Origin: Allomesorhizobium camelthorni
GTDB taxonomy: Bacteria; Pseudomonadota; Alphaproteobacteria; Rhizobiales; Rhizobiaceae
Length of the DNA stretch: 64,000 nucleotides
Direction: 5' to 3'
NCBI RefSeq assembly: GCF_011045125.1
Contig: NZ_JAAKZF010000027.1
Coordinates: 1 to 64,000, forward strand
Below, piece by piece: positions 54,928 through 62,839 of the stretch. The notes under the pieces are model-generated. The model did not search any database, was not told the origin of the DNA, and saw nothing but the letters and a program-made list of their open reading frames with translations. Position 1 is the first letter of the stretch. Every line of letters starts with the position of its first letter. The translations under genes were made by a program, and so were the position numbers.

Positions 54928-56091
54928 ATGCCTGCAAGCGTTCTTCATACGATCACTGGTCTCAATGTCGGTGGCGCCGAGGTGATGCTGGCGCGCTTTA
55001 TCGGCGAGGTCGACCGTGACAGGTTTCCATCGACAGTGCTCTCGCTCCTCCCGCCCGGTCCACTGGGCGCGAGAATCGAGCGGTCTAACTCAAAAGTGAT
55101 CTCGATCGGGATGACGAACCGGCCCAAGCCGCTCGACCTCATCCGGCTGGTCCATTCCGTTAGTCGGGCCACGCCGGATCTCCTGCACGGATGGATGTAT
55201 CACGGCAATGTGGCGGCGATGCTCGGCTCCGTATTGAGCGCGCGTTTTCGTCCGGTAATTTGGAGCATCCATCACACGATCTCCAGGCTGACGGACGAAA
55301 ACCCCCTGTCAAGGCGCCTGATCCACTTGTCGGCGCGGCTATCGAGCCGCACCAGCGCCATTTCTTATTGTTCGCAGGTGGCGGCCGACGACCACGAGAA
55401 GCTGGGATTTGATCCAGGACGACGCGTGGTCATTCCGAACGGAACGGACTGTAGCGAGTACCGGCCGTCGGCCGAGGCGGGCGTCAAGCTGCGCAAGCTC
55501 TTGGGGCTCCCCTCCGCGCGGCTGGTTGTCGGCCATGTCGGGCGTTTTCATCCCATGAAGGACCAGGTGAATTTGGTTCGCGCCATCAGCCGCGCCATCG
55601 CGAAAGGTCATGACATCCAAGGCGTGTTCATTGGCGAGGGACATGTGGACGGTCCGGTGCGGGCCGCCGCACGCGAGTTCGGCATCGATGCCCGAATTAC
55701 TACGCTCGGCGTGCGCAGCGACCTCCCCGAAATCCTTCCAGGCCTTGATGTATTCGTTCTGTCTTCGGCTTGGGGCGAGGCCTTTTCGCTTGCGGTGGGA
55801 GAAGCAATGGCGGCCGGGGTGCCCGCAGTCGTCACTGCTGTGGGGGATTCGCCTTGGCTGGTCGGCTCGACCGGCGTGGTCGCTCCACCCAACGACCACG
55901 AAGCTTTGGCCGCAGGCTTGGTCAAACTCGCCGAAATGGACGCTGACCAACGCCGTGCGCTGGGCGATCGAGCTCGTCAGCGCATCATCGAGAATTTCTC
56001 GCTATCGCTATATGTGCGGCGGCACCTCGATCTCTACGAGAGGGCCCTCGCCCAACTCCCTTCGCCTTTGCCTAACCGGATGGCTTCATGA
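54928..56091 (+). CDS. GT4-type glycosyltransferase
   Basis: A 387-aa retaining GT-B glycosyltransferase from ATG 54928 (MPASVLHTITGLNVGGAEVM). The N-terminal GGAE motif, VGHVGRFHPMKDQ and the C-terminal nucleotide-sugar motif SSAWGEAFSLAVGEAMAAGVP (E-x7-E) identify family GT4. No signal peptide is present; it should act at the cytoplasmic face. It overlaps the following glycosyltransferase by four bases (ATGA), so the two are coupled. It probably extends the repeat unit; donor and acceptor are unknown. Confidence 0.9.
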   Translation: MPASVLHTITGLNVGGAEVMLARFIGEVDRDRFPSTVLSLLPPGPLGARIERSNSKVISIGMTNRPKPLDLIRLVHSVSRATPDLLHGWMYHGNVAAMLGSVLSARFRPVIWSIHHTISRLTDENPLSRRLIHLSARLSSRTSAISYCSQVAADDHEKLGFDPGRRVVIPNGTDCSEYRPSAEAGVKLRKLLGLPSARLVVGHVGRFHPMKDQVNLVRAISRAIAKGHDIQGVFIGEGHVDGPVRAAAREFGIDARITTLGVRSDLPEILPGLDVFVLSSAWGEAFSLAVGEAMAAGVPAVVTAVGDSPWLVGSTGVVAPPNDHEALAAGLVKLAEMDADQRRALGDRARQRIIENFSLSLYVRRHLDLYERALAQLPSPLPNRMAS

Positions 56092-57293
56092 CCATCGCTG
56101 CAATGGAACGTCCTGCATGTCGACGCCAGCCGCATGAAGCTCGGGCATCCGGACAGAAGCGCATCGTCATAGTCGCCAGCCTGACATGGTCGCTCGTATG
56201 CTTTCGCCTCGATCTATTGAAAGCAATGGTACTGGCTGGCCATGAGGTGACGGCGCTCGCACCTGACGACGATCGGGGTGCGATCGCAACGCTCGAGCGC
56301 ATTGGCGTCCGCTTCGAGAAGATTCCGATGGCGCGCACCGGAACCAATCCGCTGGCCGATCTTCGGACTTTTGTAGCGCTCTACAGACGGATGCGGCGTT
56401 TGGCTCCCGATATCGTGCTCGCATACACCATGAAGCCAATCATCTACGGTGGCTTGGCGGCTCGCCTGGCGGGCATTCGTCAGCGTTTCGCCCTGTTCAC
56501 CGGCTTCGGCTTCCTATTCGGTGAAGGTCTTCAAGGCTTTCGTGTGACGGTGATCCGTCGGCTCAGCATCAAGCTCTATCGGGCATCTCTGGTCGGGACG
56601 GCGGCCGCATTCGCGTACAACGACGCGGACGCCGCCGAGATCCGACGCCATGCGATGGTGAGCCCGCAAACGCCGCTGATCATGCTCCCGGGTTCCGGCG
56701 TCGATCTCAAGCGCTTCGCCTCAAGCGAACCGCGGCCGGGGCCGCCGGTATTCCTCCTGGTAGCAAGGCTGCTTCGGGAGAAGGGTATTGCGGAATTCGC
56801 CGCCGCCGCTCGCCTCCTTAAGCGGGAGTTCCCGCACGCGCGTTTCCAGATCCTTGGCCCCTTCGATCCCAGTCCCCTGGTCATCACAAAGGCCGAATTG
56901 GACGCATGGGTGGAGGAAGGCGTCGTGGAGTATCTCGGCGAAACGAGGAACGTCGCCCCATTTCTTGAGGCATCCACGGTATTTGTTCTTCCCTCCTATT
57001 ACCGCGAGGGGATACCGCGGAGCGCGCTGGAAGCTATGGCCGCTGGCCGACCGATCGTCACAACCGACGCGCCGGGATGCCGTGAAACGGTAATCGACGG
57101 GGAGAACGGCTTTCGCGTCGCTCCGCGAAACGTCGAGGCGCTCGCCAAGGCCATGCGCGCCTTCCTTGAAGATGAAGCGCTTGCGGCACCGATGGGCGCG
57201 AGGTCCAGAAAGCTGGCAGAGGAACGGTTCGACGTCCACCTTGTGAACCAGACCCTGCTCGGCGCGTTAGGCCTTAATCCCGAGAATGGGTGA
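56088..57293 (+). CDS. GT4-type glycosyltransferase (duplicated C-terminal part)
   Basis: A 401-aa GT-B enzyme whose ATG overlaps the previous stop codon. The N-terminal Rossmann half begins IVIVASLTWSLVCFRLDLLK. The middle reads VFLLVARLLREKGIAEFAAA. The C-terminal half carries VFVLPSYYREGIPRSALEAMAAGRP (E-x7-E) and TDAPGCRETV. The overall pattern is like PglA/WcaC-type enzymes that attach GalNAc or similar sugars. Bases 56838-57275 recur nearly identically at 62370-62807. It is complete. Sugar specificity is unknown. Confidence 0.9.
   Translation: MTIAAMERPACRRQPHEARASGQKRIVIVASLTWSLVCFRLDLLKAMVLAGHEVTALAPDDDRGAIATLERIGVRFEKIPMARTGTNPLADLRTFVALYRRMRRLAPDIVLAYTMKPIIYGGLAARLAGIRQRFALFTGFGFLFGEGLQGFRVTVIRRLSIKLYRASLVGTAAAFAYNDADAAEIRRHAMVSPQTPLIMLPGSGVDLKRFASSEPRPGPPVFLLVARLLREKGIAEFAAAARLLKREFPHARFQILGPFDPSPLVITKAELDAWVEEGVVEYLGETRNVAPFLEASTVFVLPSYYREGIPRSALEAMAAGRPIVTTDAPGCRETVIDGENGFRVAPRNVEALAKAMRAFLEDEALAAPMGARSRKLAEERFDVHLVNQTLLGALGLNPENG
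56838..57275 (+). repeat. 438-bp direct repeat, copy 1 (inside glycosyltransferase)
   Basis: Covers the C-terminal third of the glycosyltransferase gene. The same sequence occurs at 62370-62807 in the same orientation. By eye there are six base differences, all in the last 130 bases; the first 300 are identical. The distance between copies is 5532 bases. Confidence 0.95.
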
Positions 57294-57643
57294 AAACCTT
57301 GACGGCTGACCCCCGAAACCCGCGGCAAGAATCTGCGGCCACGCAAATCCCACCACCACGGCCAAACGGCTAAAACGCCCAAATGAGTATAGTTCCGCCG
57401 TGCGCCCACCCTTTCGGCCATCTGTTGGTACTGATTTGGGAAGGAAGCCTGATGAATTCGGTAGGCGGCGAGAGCGAAGTGCCTTGGTACAGTACACAGT
57501 TGGTATCGATACGTTGGGATCGGGGGAGGTCAGTGTCCTGTGCTTCACCGTCTAGGCCATGTCCTGGAAATCCTCCTCCACGAATTCGTCGAGGCAACGC
57601 GATCAAGTTCGGCGGTTTCGTGCCCGAACTCAGAGGTTGAAAG
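57294..57643. other. Gap after the glycosyltransferase, no clear gene
   Basis: About 350 bases with lower GC. Frames of 80-90 codons exist on both strands but are not convincing. It is where the foreign-looking insert between the two repeat copies begins, and may contain its promoter. Confidence 0.4.
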
Positions 57644-58237
57644 ATGGCATCTGCACATTCGGCGCGTAGGGAACTTCTCAGGCCCGACCCAAGATACTCG
57701 ATGGGTCATCTCACGGATGCGATAGATCTGGACTGGCCCCGACGGCTAAAGGCAGTCGTAGAAATCATCCCTGGCCCGAACTGTGTGCTTCCGGAGAGTC
57801 TGCTGCGAAATATTTACCGCGCCAGCCAAGGCGGCGTCATCGCCTTGGCACTCACTGACGTCACCGCAGCGATCGTAAACATAGTGATGGACAGGATTGT
57901 TCCGCTGTTTCCCCTCAGCATTCCTGGCATCCGGTACATCGATACTGCAAACCACTCGATGCTGGCGCGCATCATCTGCCGCGCCGATTCTGCTTTCGGC
58001 GATACGATTCAGTTCAGAAGAATTGCACTTGAGGTTGGATTTGAGCCGCCGCTTCCTTTTTCCTGGCAGTTTGGAACGGATGACGGGTTGATGGGGCCCT
58101 CGGCTTGCGCCTCTCGGCTTCTACCGGTCGGGTCGCCGGCGATCTCGCTGAGGACGTTCGCAGAGTGTTCGCTTCACCATGGGAAAAACTCGAGAAAACA
58201 GGATGCCGGCGCATCCAGTCCGGAGGCACAGAGGTGA
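57644..58237 (+). CDS. Hypothetical protein upstream of SxtJ
   Basis: A 197-aa frame from ATG 57644, not recognised. It contains ordered-looking segments (LKAVVEIIPGPNCVLPESLL, VIALALTDVTAAIVNIVMDR, then WQFGTDDGLMG) and a Ser/Arg-rich end. Its stop codon overlaps the GTG start of the SxtJ gene by four bases (GTGA), the coupling pattern seen elsewhere in this genome, which is the best evidence that it is translated. Codon bias is weaker than in core genes. It may belong to the surface-glycan module or be decayed. Confidence 0.5.
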   Translation: MASAHSARRELLRPDPRYSMGHLTDAIDLDWPRRLKAVVEIIPGPNCVLPESLLRNIYRASQGGVIALALTDVTAAIVNIVMDRIVPLFPLSIPGIRYIDTANHSMLARIICRADSAFGDTIQFRRIALEVGFEPPLPFSWQFGTDDGLMGPSACASRLLPVGSPAISLRTFAECSLHHGKNSRKQDAGASSPEAQR

Positions 58238-58668
58238 GCACAGATTTCTTGGGATCGCCTGTCACGCACACATCGGCGGAAGGTCCGTCCAATCGGAGCT
58301 TCGGACTTACAGTTGGCGGAATCCTTCTCATGCTAGGTGTTGTTCGATGTGTGGCCCGAGGCAATTTCGACCTATTGGCGGACATCATGTTGGCGATAGG
58401 CGGCGCGCTTCTCCTCCTCGGCATCCTATTGCCAGGGTCCCTGTCCAAGGCAAACCGCGCATGGATGATGCTCGGGGTACTTATGGGTCGGGTCATGAGC
58501 CCGATCATTCTCCTTCTCGTATACGTCTTCGCCTTCGTTCCGGTGGGTATTCTCATGCGCCTAAAGCATCATGATCCGCTACGGCGGAAGAGGAGCGATG
58601 CGGAGAGCTACTGGATCGAGCGGGAAGCGACGAACGATCCGGCGCGAGGCATGCTGAACCAATTCTAG
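58234..58668 (+). CDS. SxtJ-family membrane protein
   Basis: A 144-aa membrane protein from GTG 58234, preceded by GGAGG. The segments SNRSFGLTVGGILLMLGVVR, LLGILLPGSLSKANRAWMML and SPIILLLVYVFAFVPVGILM then RLKHHDPL are characteristic of SxtJ-like proteins. These are named from the saxitoxin cluster but are widespread next to carbamoyltransferases in polysaccharide loci. About three or four helices are predicted. The molecular function is unknown. It is followed by DUF5989 nine bases on and then by the carbamoyltransferase, the standard order. Confidence 0.88.
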   Translation: MSTDFLGSPVTHTSAEGPSNRSFGLTVGGILLMLGVVRCVARGNFDLLADIMLAIGGALLLLGILLPGSLSKANRAWMMLGVLMGRVMSPIILLLVYVFAFVPVGILMRLKHHDPLRRKRSDAESYWIEREATNDPARGMLNQF

Positions 58669-58677
58669 GAGGCTACG

Positions 58678-58827
58678 ATGGACTTGGTGGTGGAACTTTG
58701 GTCGTTTGTTCGCGCCAGAAAGAAATACTGGCTTATTCCGATAGTAATTGTCATAGGATTGTTCGGCGGACTGCTCACCCTGACGCAAGGTACGGCCGTC
58801 GCTCCGTTTGTCTACACTGTATTCTGA
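58678..58827 (+). CDS. DUF5989 small membrane protein
   Basis: A 49-aa protein from ATG 58678, with AGGAGG in front. It reads MDLVVELWSFVRARKKYWLI, then one transmembrane helix (PIVIVIGLFGGLLTL), ending FVYTVF. This is the pattern of DUF5989, a tiny protein found almost always between SxtJ and a carbamoyltransferase gene. It probably anchors or assists the carbamoyltransferase at the membrane; that is inference from conserved neighbours. The carbamoyltransferase start follows 12 bases later. Confidence 0.85.
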   Translation: MDLVVELWSFVRARKKYWLIPIVIVIGLFGGLLTLTQGTAVAPFVYTVF

Positions 58828-58839
58828 CCGAGCCCGGCC

Positions 58840-60678
58840 ATGCGCATCCTGGGCATCTCGGCATATTACCACGATAGCGCCGCTGCTTTGGTGGAGGGCG
58901 GTAAGCCCGTAGCTGCCGCGCAGGAAGAACGGTTCACCCGAGTCAAGCACGATGCGGGCTTTCCCCGGCACGCCATCGCTTATTGCCTGGAGGAGGGTGG
59001 CTGCGACTTGGGCGATATCGAGCACGTCGTTTTCTACGACAAGCCCTTTCTGAAGTTTGAACGCCTTCTTGAAACGTATCTGGCAACGGTCCCACGCGGG
59101 TTTCGCTCGTTTCGAACCGCAATACCCGTCTGGACGAAGGAGAAGCTATTCCAAAAAGCCTTGTTGCGAAGGGAACTGCGTAAGCAAGCGGGTGCAACTG
59201 ACTGGAACGGGTCGCTGCTGTTTGCCGAACACCATCAGTCTCACGCTGCAAGTGCCTTCTTCCCTTCGCCGTTTGAAAATGCTGCGGTTCTTACTTTGGA
59301 CGGGGTCGGTGAATGGTGCACGACCTCCATCGGCCATGGCGTCGGCCGGACGCTCGAAATCCAGCGAGAGATTCATTTCCCCCATTCGCTCGGCCTCCTT
59401 TATTCGGCTTTCACTTACTACACTGGGTTCAAAGTGAACTCAGGCGAATACAAGCTGATGGGGCTGGCACCCTACGGGAATCCCCGGTTTGTCAAAACGA
59501 TCATGGAGAACTTGATTGACATCCGAGATGACGGATCGTTTTGGCTCGACCAACAATACTTTAATTATTGCACCGGGCTGACGATGACGTCGGAGAAGTT
59601 TCATGAGTTGTTCGGTGCTCCCCCAAGGCGGCCGGAATCGCCCCTGACCCAGCGCGAAATGGATTTGGCCGCTTCTATTCAGGCCGTGACGGAAGAGGCG
59701 GTTATGCGCCTTGCCCGTTTTGCGCGGAAAAGCACCGGCGAGCGGCGGCTCTGCATGGCTGGCGGCGTCGCGCTGAACTGCGTCGCGAACGGGAAGATAC
59801 GTAAGGAGCAGATATTTGACGATATCTGGATCCAGCCAGCTTCTGGGGACGCGGGCGGCGCCCTTGGGGCAGCTCTTGCTTGTTGGCATCAGCACGCAGG
59901 GCAGCCTCGCCCTGAGATCAACGGCTGCATGGATCACATGCAAGGCGCCTATCTCGGTCCAGCCTTCAGCGACGAAGCGATACAGATCCGCCTTGACGCA
60001 GCAGGCGCGCGCTACGATGTCGTCGGCGACGACGGGGTAGTCCCTGCGACGGCCGACCTATTGGCGCAAGGAAGGGCGGTTGGCTGGATGCAGGGACGGA
60101 TGGAATTTGGGCCCCGGGCGCTCGGTGCTCGGTCCATCCTGGGCGATCCGCGATCGCCTTCAATGCAGAAGACGCTGAATTTGAAGGTCAAGTATCGGGA
60201 GAGTTTCCGGCCCTTCGCACCTTCTGTGTTGCGCGAGGAGGTCTCGGACTGGTTCGACCTGGATGCGGACAGCCCATACATGCTCCTAGTGGCCGACGTC
60301 GCCGAACGCCGACGACGCAAGATGACGCCGGAAGAGGAGCGCCTGTTCGGCATTGAGAAACTCAACGTTCCACGGTCCGAGATACCTGCAGTGACGCATG
60401 TGGACTATTCAGCGCGCATCCAAACGGTGCATCGCGACACCAATCCTCGATACTGGGCACTGCTGTCGGCGTTCAAGCAGCGCACCGGCAGCCCTGTCCT
60501 CGTTAATACGAGTTTCAACGTCAGGGGTGAGCCGATCGTTTGCACGCCGGAAGACGCGTTCCGCTGTTTCATGGGAACCGAAATAGAGAGTCTAGTGGTG
60601 GGGAACTGTATTCTACGTAAGGAGCAGCAAAATCCGGAACTGGCAAGAGACTACAAGGATCGCTTCGCACTCGATTGA
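58840..60678 (+). CDS. NodU/CmcH-family O-carbamoyltransferase
   Basis: A 612-aa enzyme that transfers a carbamoyl group from carbamoyl phosphate to a hydroxyl. The N-terminal Kae1-like half has ILGISAYYHDSAAALVEGG, the metal histidines in FAEHHQSHAAS, LDGVGEWCTTS and GEYKLMGLAPYG. The C-terminal half has MAGGVALNCVANGKI, MEFGPRALGARSIL and VKYRESFRPFAPSVL. Length and motifs are complete. In rhizobia NodU carbamoylates Nod factor, but no nod genes are here. With SxtJ and DUF5989 in a polysaccharide locus, the likely acceptor is a sugar of the surface polysaccharide. ATG 58840. Confidence 0.93.
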   Translation: MRILGISAYYHDSAAALVEGGKPVAAAQEERFTRVKHDAGFPRHAIAYCLEEGGCDLGDIEHVVFYDKPFLKFERLLETYLATVPRGFRSFRTAIPVWTKEKLFQKALLRRELRKQAGATDWNGSLLFAEHHQSHAASAFFPSPFENAAVLTLDGVGEWCTTSIGHGVGRTLEIQREIHFPHSLGLLYSAFTYYTGFKVNSGEYKLMGLAPYGNPRFVKTIMENLIDIRDDGSFWLDQQYFNYCTGLTMTSEKFHELFGAPPRRPESPLTQREMDLAASIQAVTEEAVMRLARFARKSTGERRLCMAGGVALNCVANGKIRKEQIFDDIWIQPASGDAGGALGAALACWHQHAGQPRPEINGCMDHMQGAYLGPAFSDEAIQIRLDAAGARYDVVGDDGVVPATADLLAQGRAVGWMQGRMEFGPRALGARSILGDPRSPSMQKTLNLKVKYRESFRPFAPSVLREEVSDWFDLDADSPYMLLVADVAERRRRKMTPEEERLFGIEKLNVPRSEIPAVTHVDYSARIQTVHRDTNPRYWALLSAFKQRTGSPVLVNTSFNVRGEPIVCTPEDAFRCFMGTEIESLVVGNCILRKEQQNPELARDYKDRFALD

Positions 60679-60878
60679 TAACTCCATCCCATGTTCGGGG
60701 TCACACGGCGTACGCCAACGTACGCGCCAGGAACTTCACCCGATGCAGCGGCGCCTCTCTGTGAGGCCAGACGGAAAACTTGAGCATAAGGCTCTGTGGG
60801 TGCAGGACGACCTTGCACAAATCCGGAACTAGTCTTCATGATTCAGCATGGGTTTATAGGACACTAAAGGAGGGGGAT

Positions 60879-62288
60879 GTGCAGGATTGGAAATCTAGGA
60901 GACCTGCGATTGTCGGACTTGTTCTTTGCTCGGCTGTCGGGCTCTATTTCCTGCTTGGCGTAATCTACGCTCTATTTCATTATTCGGAATTTGCTTCAGC
61001 GAACCCCCAGTTTACCCGTTATGTGATTGTCCCCGGACTAATCGGGACGCTGTTCATCGCGATCGGAATGATGGGATTTCGCCTGTCACTCCCCTTTGGT
61101 ATCTATGGCATGAGCGCCCTGTTCGCGCTCTTCCTATTCGAATCCTATCTCACCTGGCGTCAAATCCCCGTCTGGATGGGGATGCTCGGCAAACTGAGCC
61201 CGGCGCAGCAGACCCTGTTTGTGGATGACCCCAGCTTGGTTCGGGGGTTCACAATTCGCGGCTTGAACCGCCTTGCTGGCGTGAGCCAACTTCGGGAGGC
61301 GATGCTTTCAGGTTTTCCGTTTTCGCGGGTGATCCTGTGCACGCCGGGCGACGATGTCATTTCCTACAAGGCGGACCGCTACGGCTTCAACAACCCCGAC
61401 ACGGCGTACGACACTCCTCTTGAGGTTATGCTGCTCGGCGATTCCTTTGTCGAGGGGTTCTGCCTTGCCGAGGGCGAGGATATCGCTTCGCAGATGCGTC
61501 GCATTGGCGTGGCGACTGCGGCCCTGGGAGTACGTGGCAACGGGCCACTTCAGGAACTCGCCTCACTGGGACGGTTTGGCCCTCTACTCCAACCGAAGAA
61601 TGTCATTCTGGCATTCTTCGAGGGGAACGACTGGGAGAACCTTGAAAAGGGACTGACTGATTCATGGTTGCGATCTGCGCTGGATCCGAACGCCGATTTC
61701 GGTTCGCAATCAAGCGCGATGGCCACCATGGAGCAAGCAAGAGTGGCTATGGAAAAGATCAACAGCAAACCTGTCAGCATAGCCGATCTGTTCACAAAGC
61801 GGGCAACGCTACGCAACTTCTTCGCTCTGCAGCAGACGGGATCAGCACTCGGCTTGACGTACTCAAAGCTTCCGAAAGAAATCCCGGAGTTCCGGACAAT
61901 ACTGCAGCGAGCGAAGTCGATCGTAGCAGGCTGGAATGGAAACTTCGCCGTTCTGTATGTGCCAAAGGCCGACCGTTTCGTCGGAACCTTTCCGGTCGAC
62001 TACTCCCTGGACCATCTCCGGACGCTGGTGCTCGACGCCGCGGCCAAAGAAGACATCAAAGTTATCGACTTGACCCAAGCTCTACACCGTCGGGAAGACC
62101 CTGCCCGGATGTATGGTGCTGATGCCCACTTCAGCCGAGATGGTGCGTCCTTTGTTGCCAGTCTCGTGGCGCGCGCAGTGGAAGGGGACCAAATCAAGGT
62201 TAGTGATAGCTGCGGCTCGGTCCGGCAATGTGCCTGTTCAGATGACAACGCGGCTGCTGCAGCAGGGGGCAGCCGTACGGTTTGTTAA
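60879..62288 (+). CDS. SGNH/GDSL-type membrane protein
   Basis: A 469-aa protein from GTG 60879, preceded by AAGGAGGGGG. Three or four N-terminal transmembrane helices (IVGLVLCSAVGLYFLLGVIY, VIVPGLIGTLFIAIGMMGFR) are followed by a large SGNH-like domain. Its catalytic serine is in VMLLGDSFVEGF (about residue 188) and the Asp/His pair in YGADAHFSRDG (about 414-416). Such proteins de-esterify or acyl-modify sugars outside the membrane, and they commonly follow carbamoyltransferase/SxtJ modules. The last 25 residues (SDDNAAAAAGG) look irregular near the repeat junction, so the end may be altered. Confidence 0.8.
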   Translation: MQDWKSRRPAIVGLVLCSAVGLYFLLGVIYALFHYSEFASANPQFTRYVIVPGLIGTLFIAIGMMGFRLSLPFGIYGMSALFALFLFESYLTWRQIPVWMGMLGKLSPAQQTLFVDDPSLVRGFTIRGLNRLAGVSQLREAMLSGFPFSRVILCTPGDDVISYKADRYGFNNPDTAYDTPLEVMLLGDSFVEGFCLAEGEDIASQMRRIGVATAALGVRGNGPLQELASLGRFGPLLQPKNVILAFFEGNDWENLEKGLTDSWLRSALDPNADFGSQSSAMATMEQARVAMEKINSKPVSIADLFTKRATLRNFFALQQTGSALGLTYSKLPKEIPEFRTILQRAKSIVAGWNGNFAVLYVPKADRFVGTFPVDYSLDHLRTLVLDAAAKEDIKVIDLTQALHRREDPARMYGADAHFSRDGASFVASLVARAVEGDQIKVSDSCGSVRQCACSDDNAAAAAGGSRTVC

Positions 62289-62825
62289 AGAGCGACGTCA
62301 TGGCTCACGCGCCTTTCGCAGGTCGGTTTGGTCCGCGCCCGCTACCTTCTCAAGCAAGACTTTCCAGGTGCGCGTTTCCAGATCCTTGGCCCCTTCGATC
62401 CCAGTCCCCTGGTCATCACAAAGGCCGAATTGGACGCATGGGTGGAGGAAGGCGTCGTGGAGTATCTCGGCGAAACGAGGAACGTCGCCCCATTTCTTGA
62501 GGCATCCACGGTATTTGTTCTTCCCTCCTATTACCGCGAGGGGATACCGCGGAGCGCGCTGGAAGCTATGGCCGCTGGCCGACCGATCGTCACAACCGAC
62601 GCGCCGGGATGCCGTGAAACGGTAATCGACGGGGAGAACGGCTTTCGCGTCGCTCCGCGAAACGTCGAGGCCCTCGCCAAGGCCATGCGCGCCTTCCTTG
62701 AAGATGAAACGCTCGCGGTACGGATGGGCGCGAGGTCCAGAAAGCTGGCAGAGGAACGGTTCGACGTCCACCTTGTGAACCAGACCCTGCTCGGCGCGTT
62801 GGGCCTTCAATCCGCGTTTAAGTAA
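62289..62825 (+). pseudogene. Truncated glycosyltransferase (second copy of GT4 C-terminus)
   Basis: The frame is preceded by a stop at about 62286. It reads VGLVRARYLLKQDFPGARFQ and then continues as the C-terminal third of the GT4 enzyme at 56088 (VVEYLGETRNVAPFLEAS, SALEAMAAGRP). The start is not that of any glycosyltransferase; the N-terminal Rossmann half is absent. The first 20 codons differ from copy 1 but are still glycosyltransferase-like (copy 1 has RLLKREFPHARFQ). It is therefore the remnant of a second related gene, partly homogenised with copy 1. A TTG at 62328 could start a 165-aa fragment, unlikely to be active. Confidence 0.85.
62370..62807 (+). repeat. 438-bp direct repeat, copy 2
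   Basis: Nearly identical to 56838-57275 in the same orientation (six differences by eye). The unknown gene, SxtJ, DUF5989, carbamoyltransferase and SGNH genes lie exactly between the two copies. Confidence 0.95.
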
Positions 62826-62839
62826 GAAGCAGAAGCGTC

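Noticed and set aside
58840..60678. Carbamoyltransferase as Nod-factor NodU
   Set aside because: No other nod, nif or fix gene and no nod box was seen. SxtJ, DUF5989 and polysaccharide neighbours favour a surface-glycan role.
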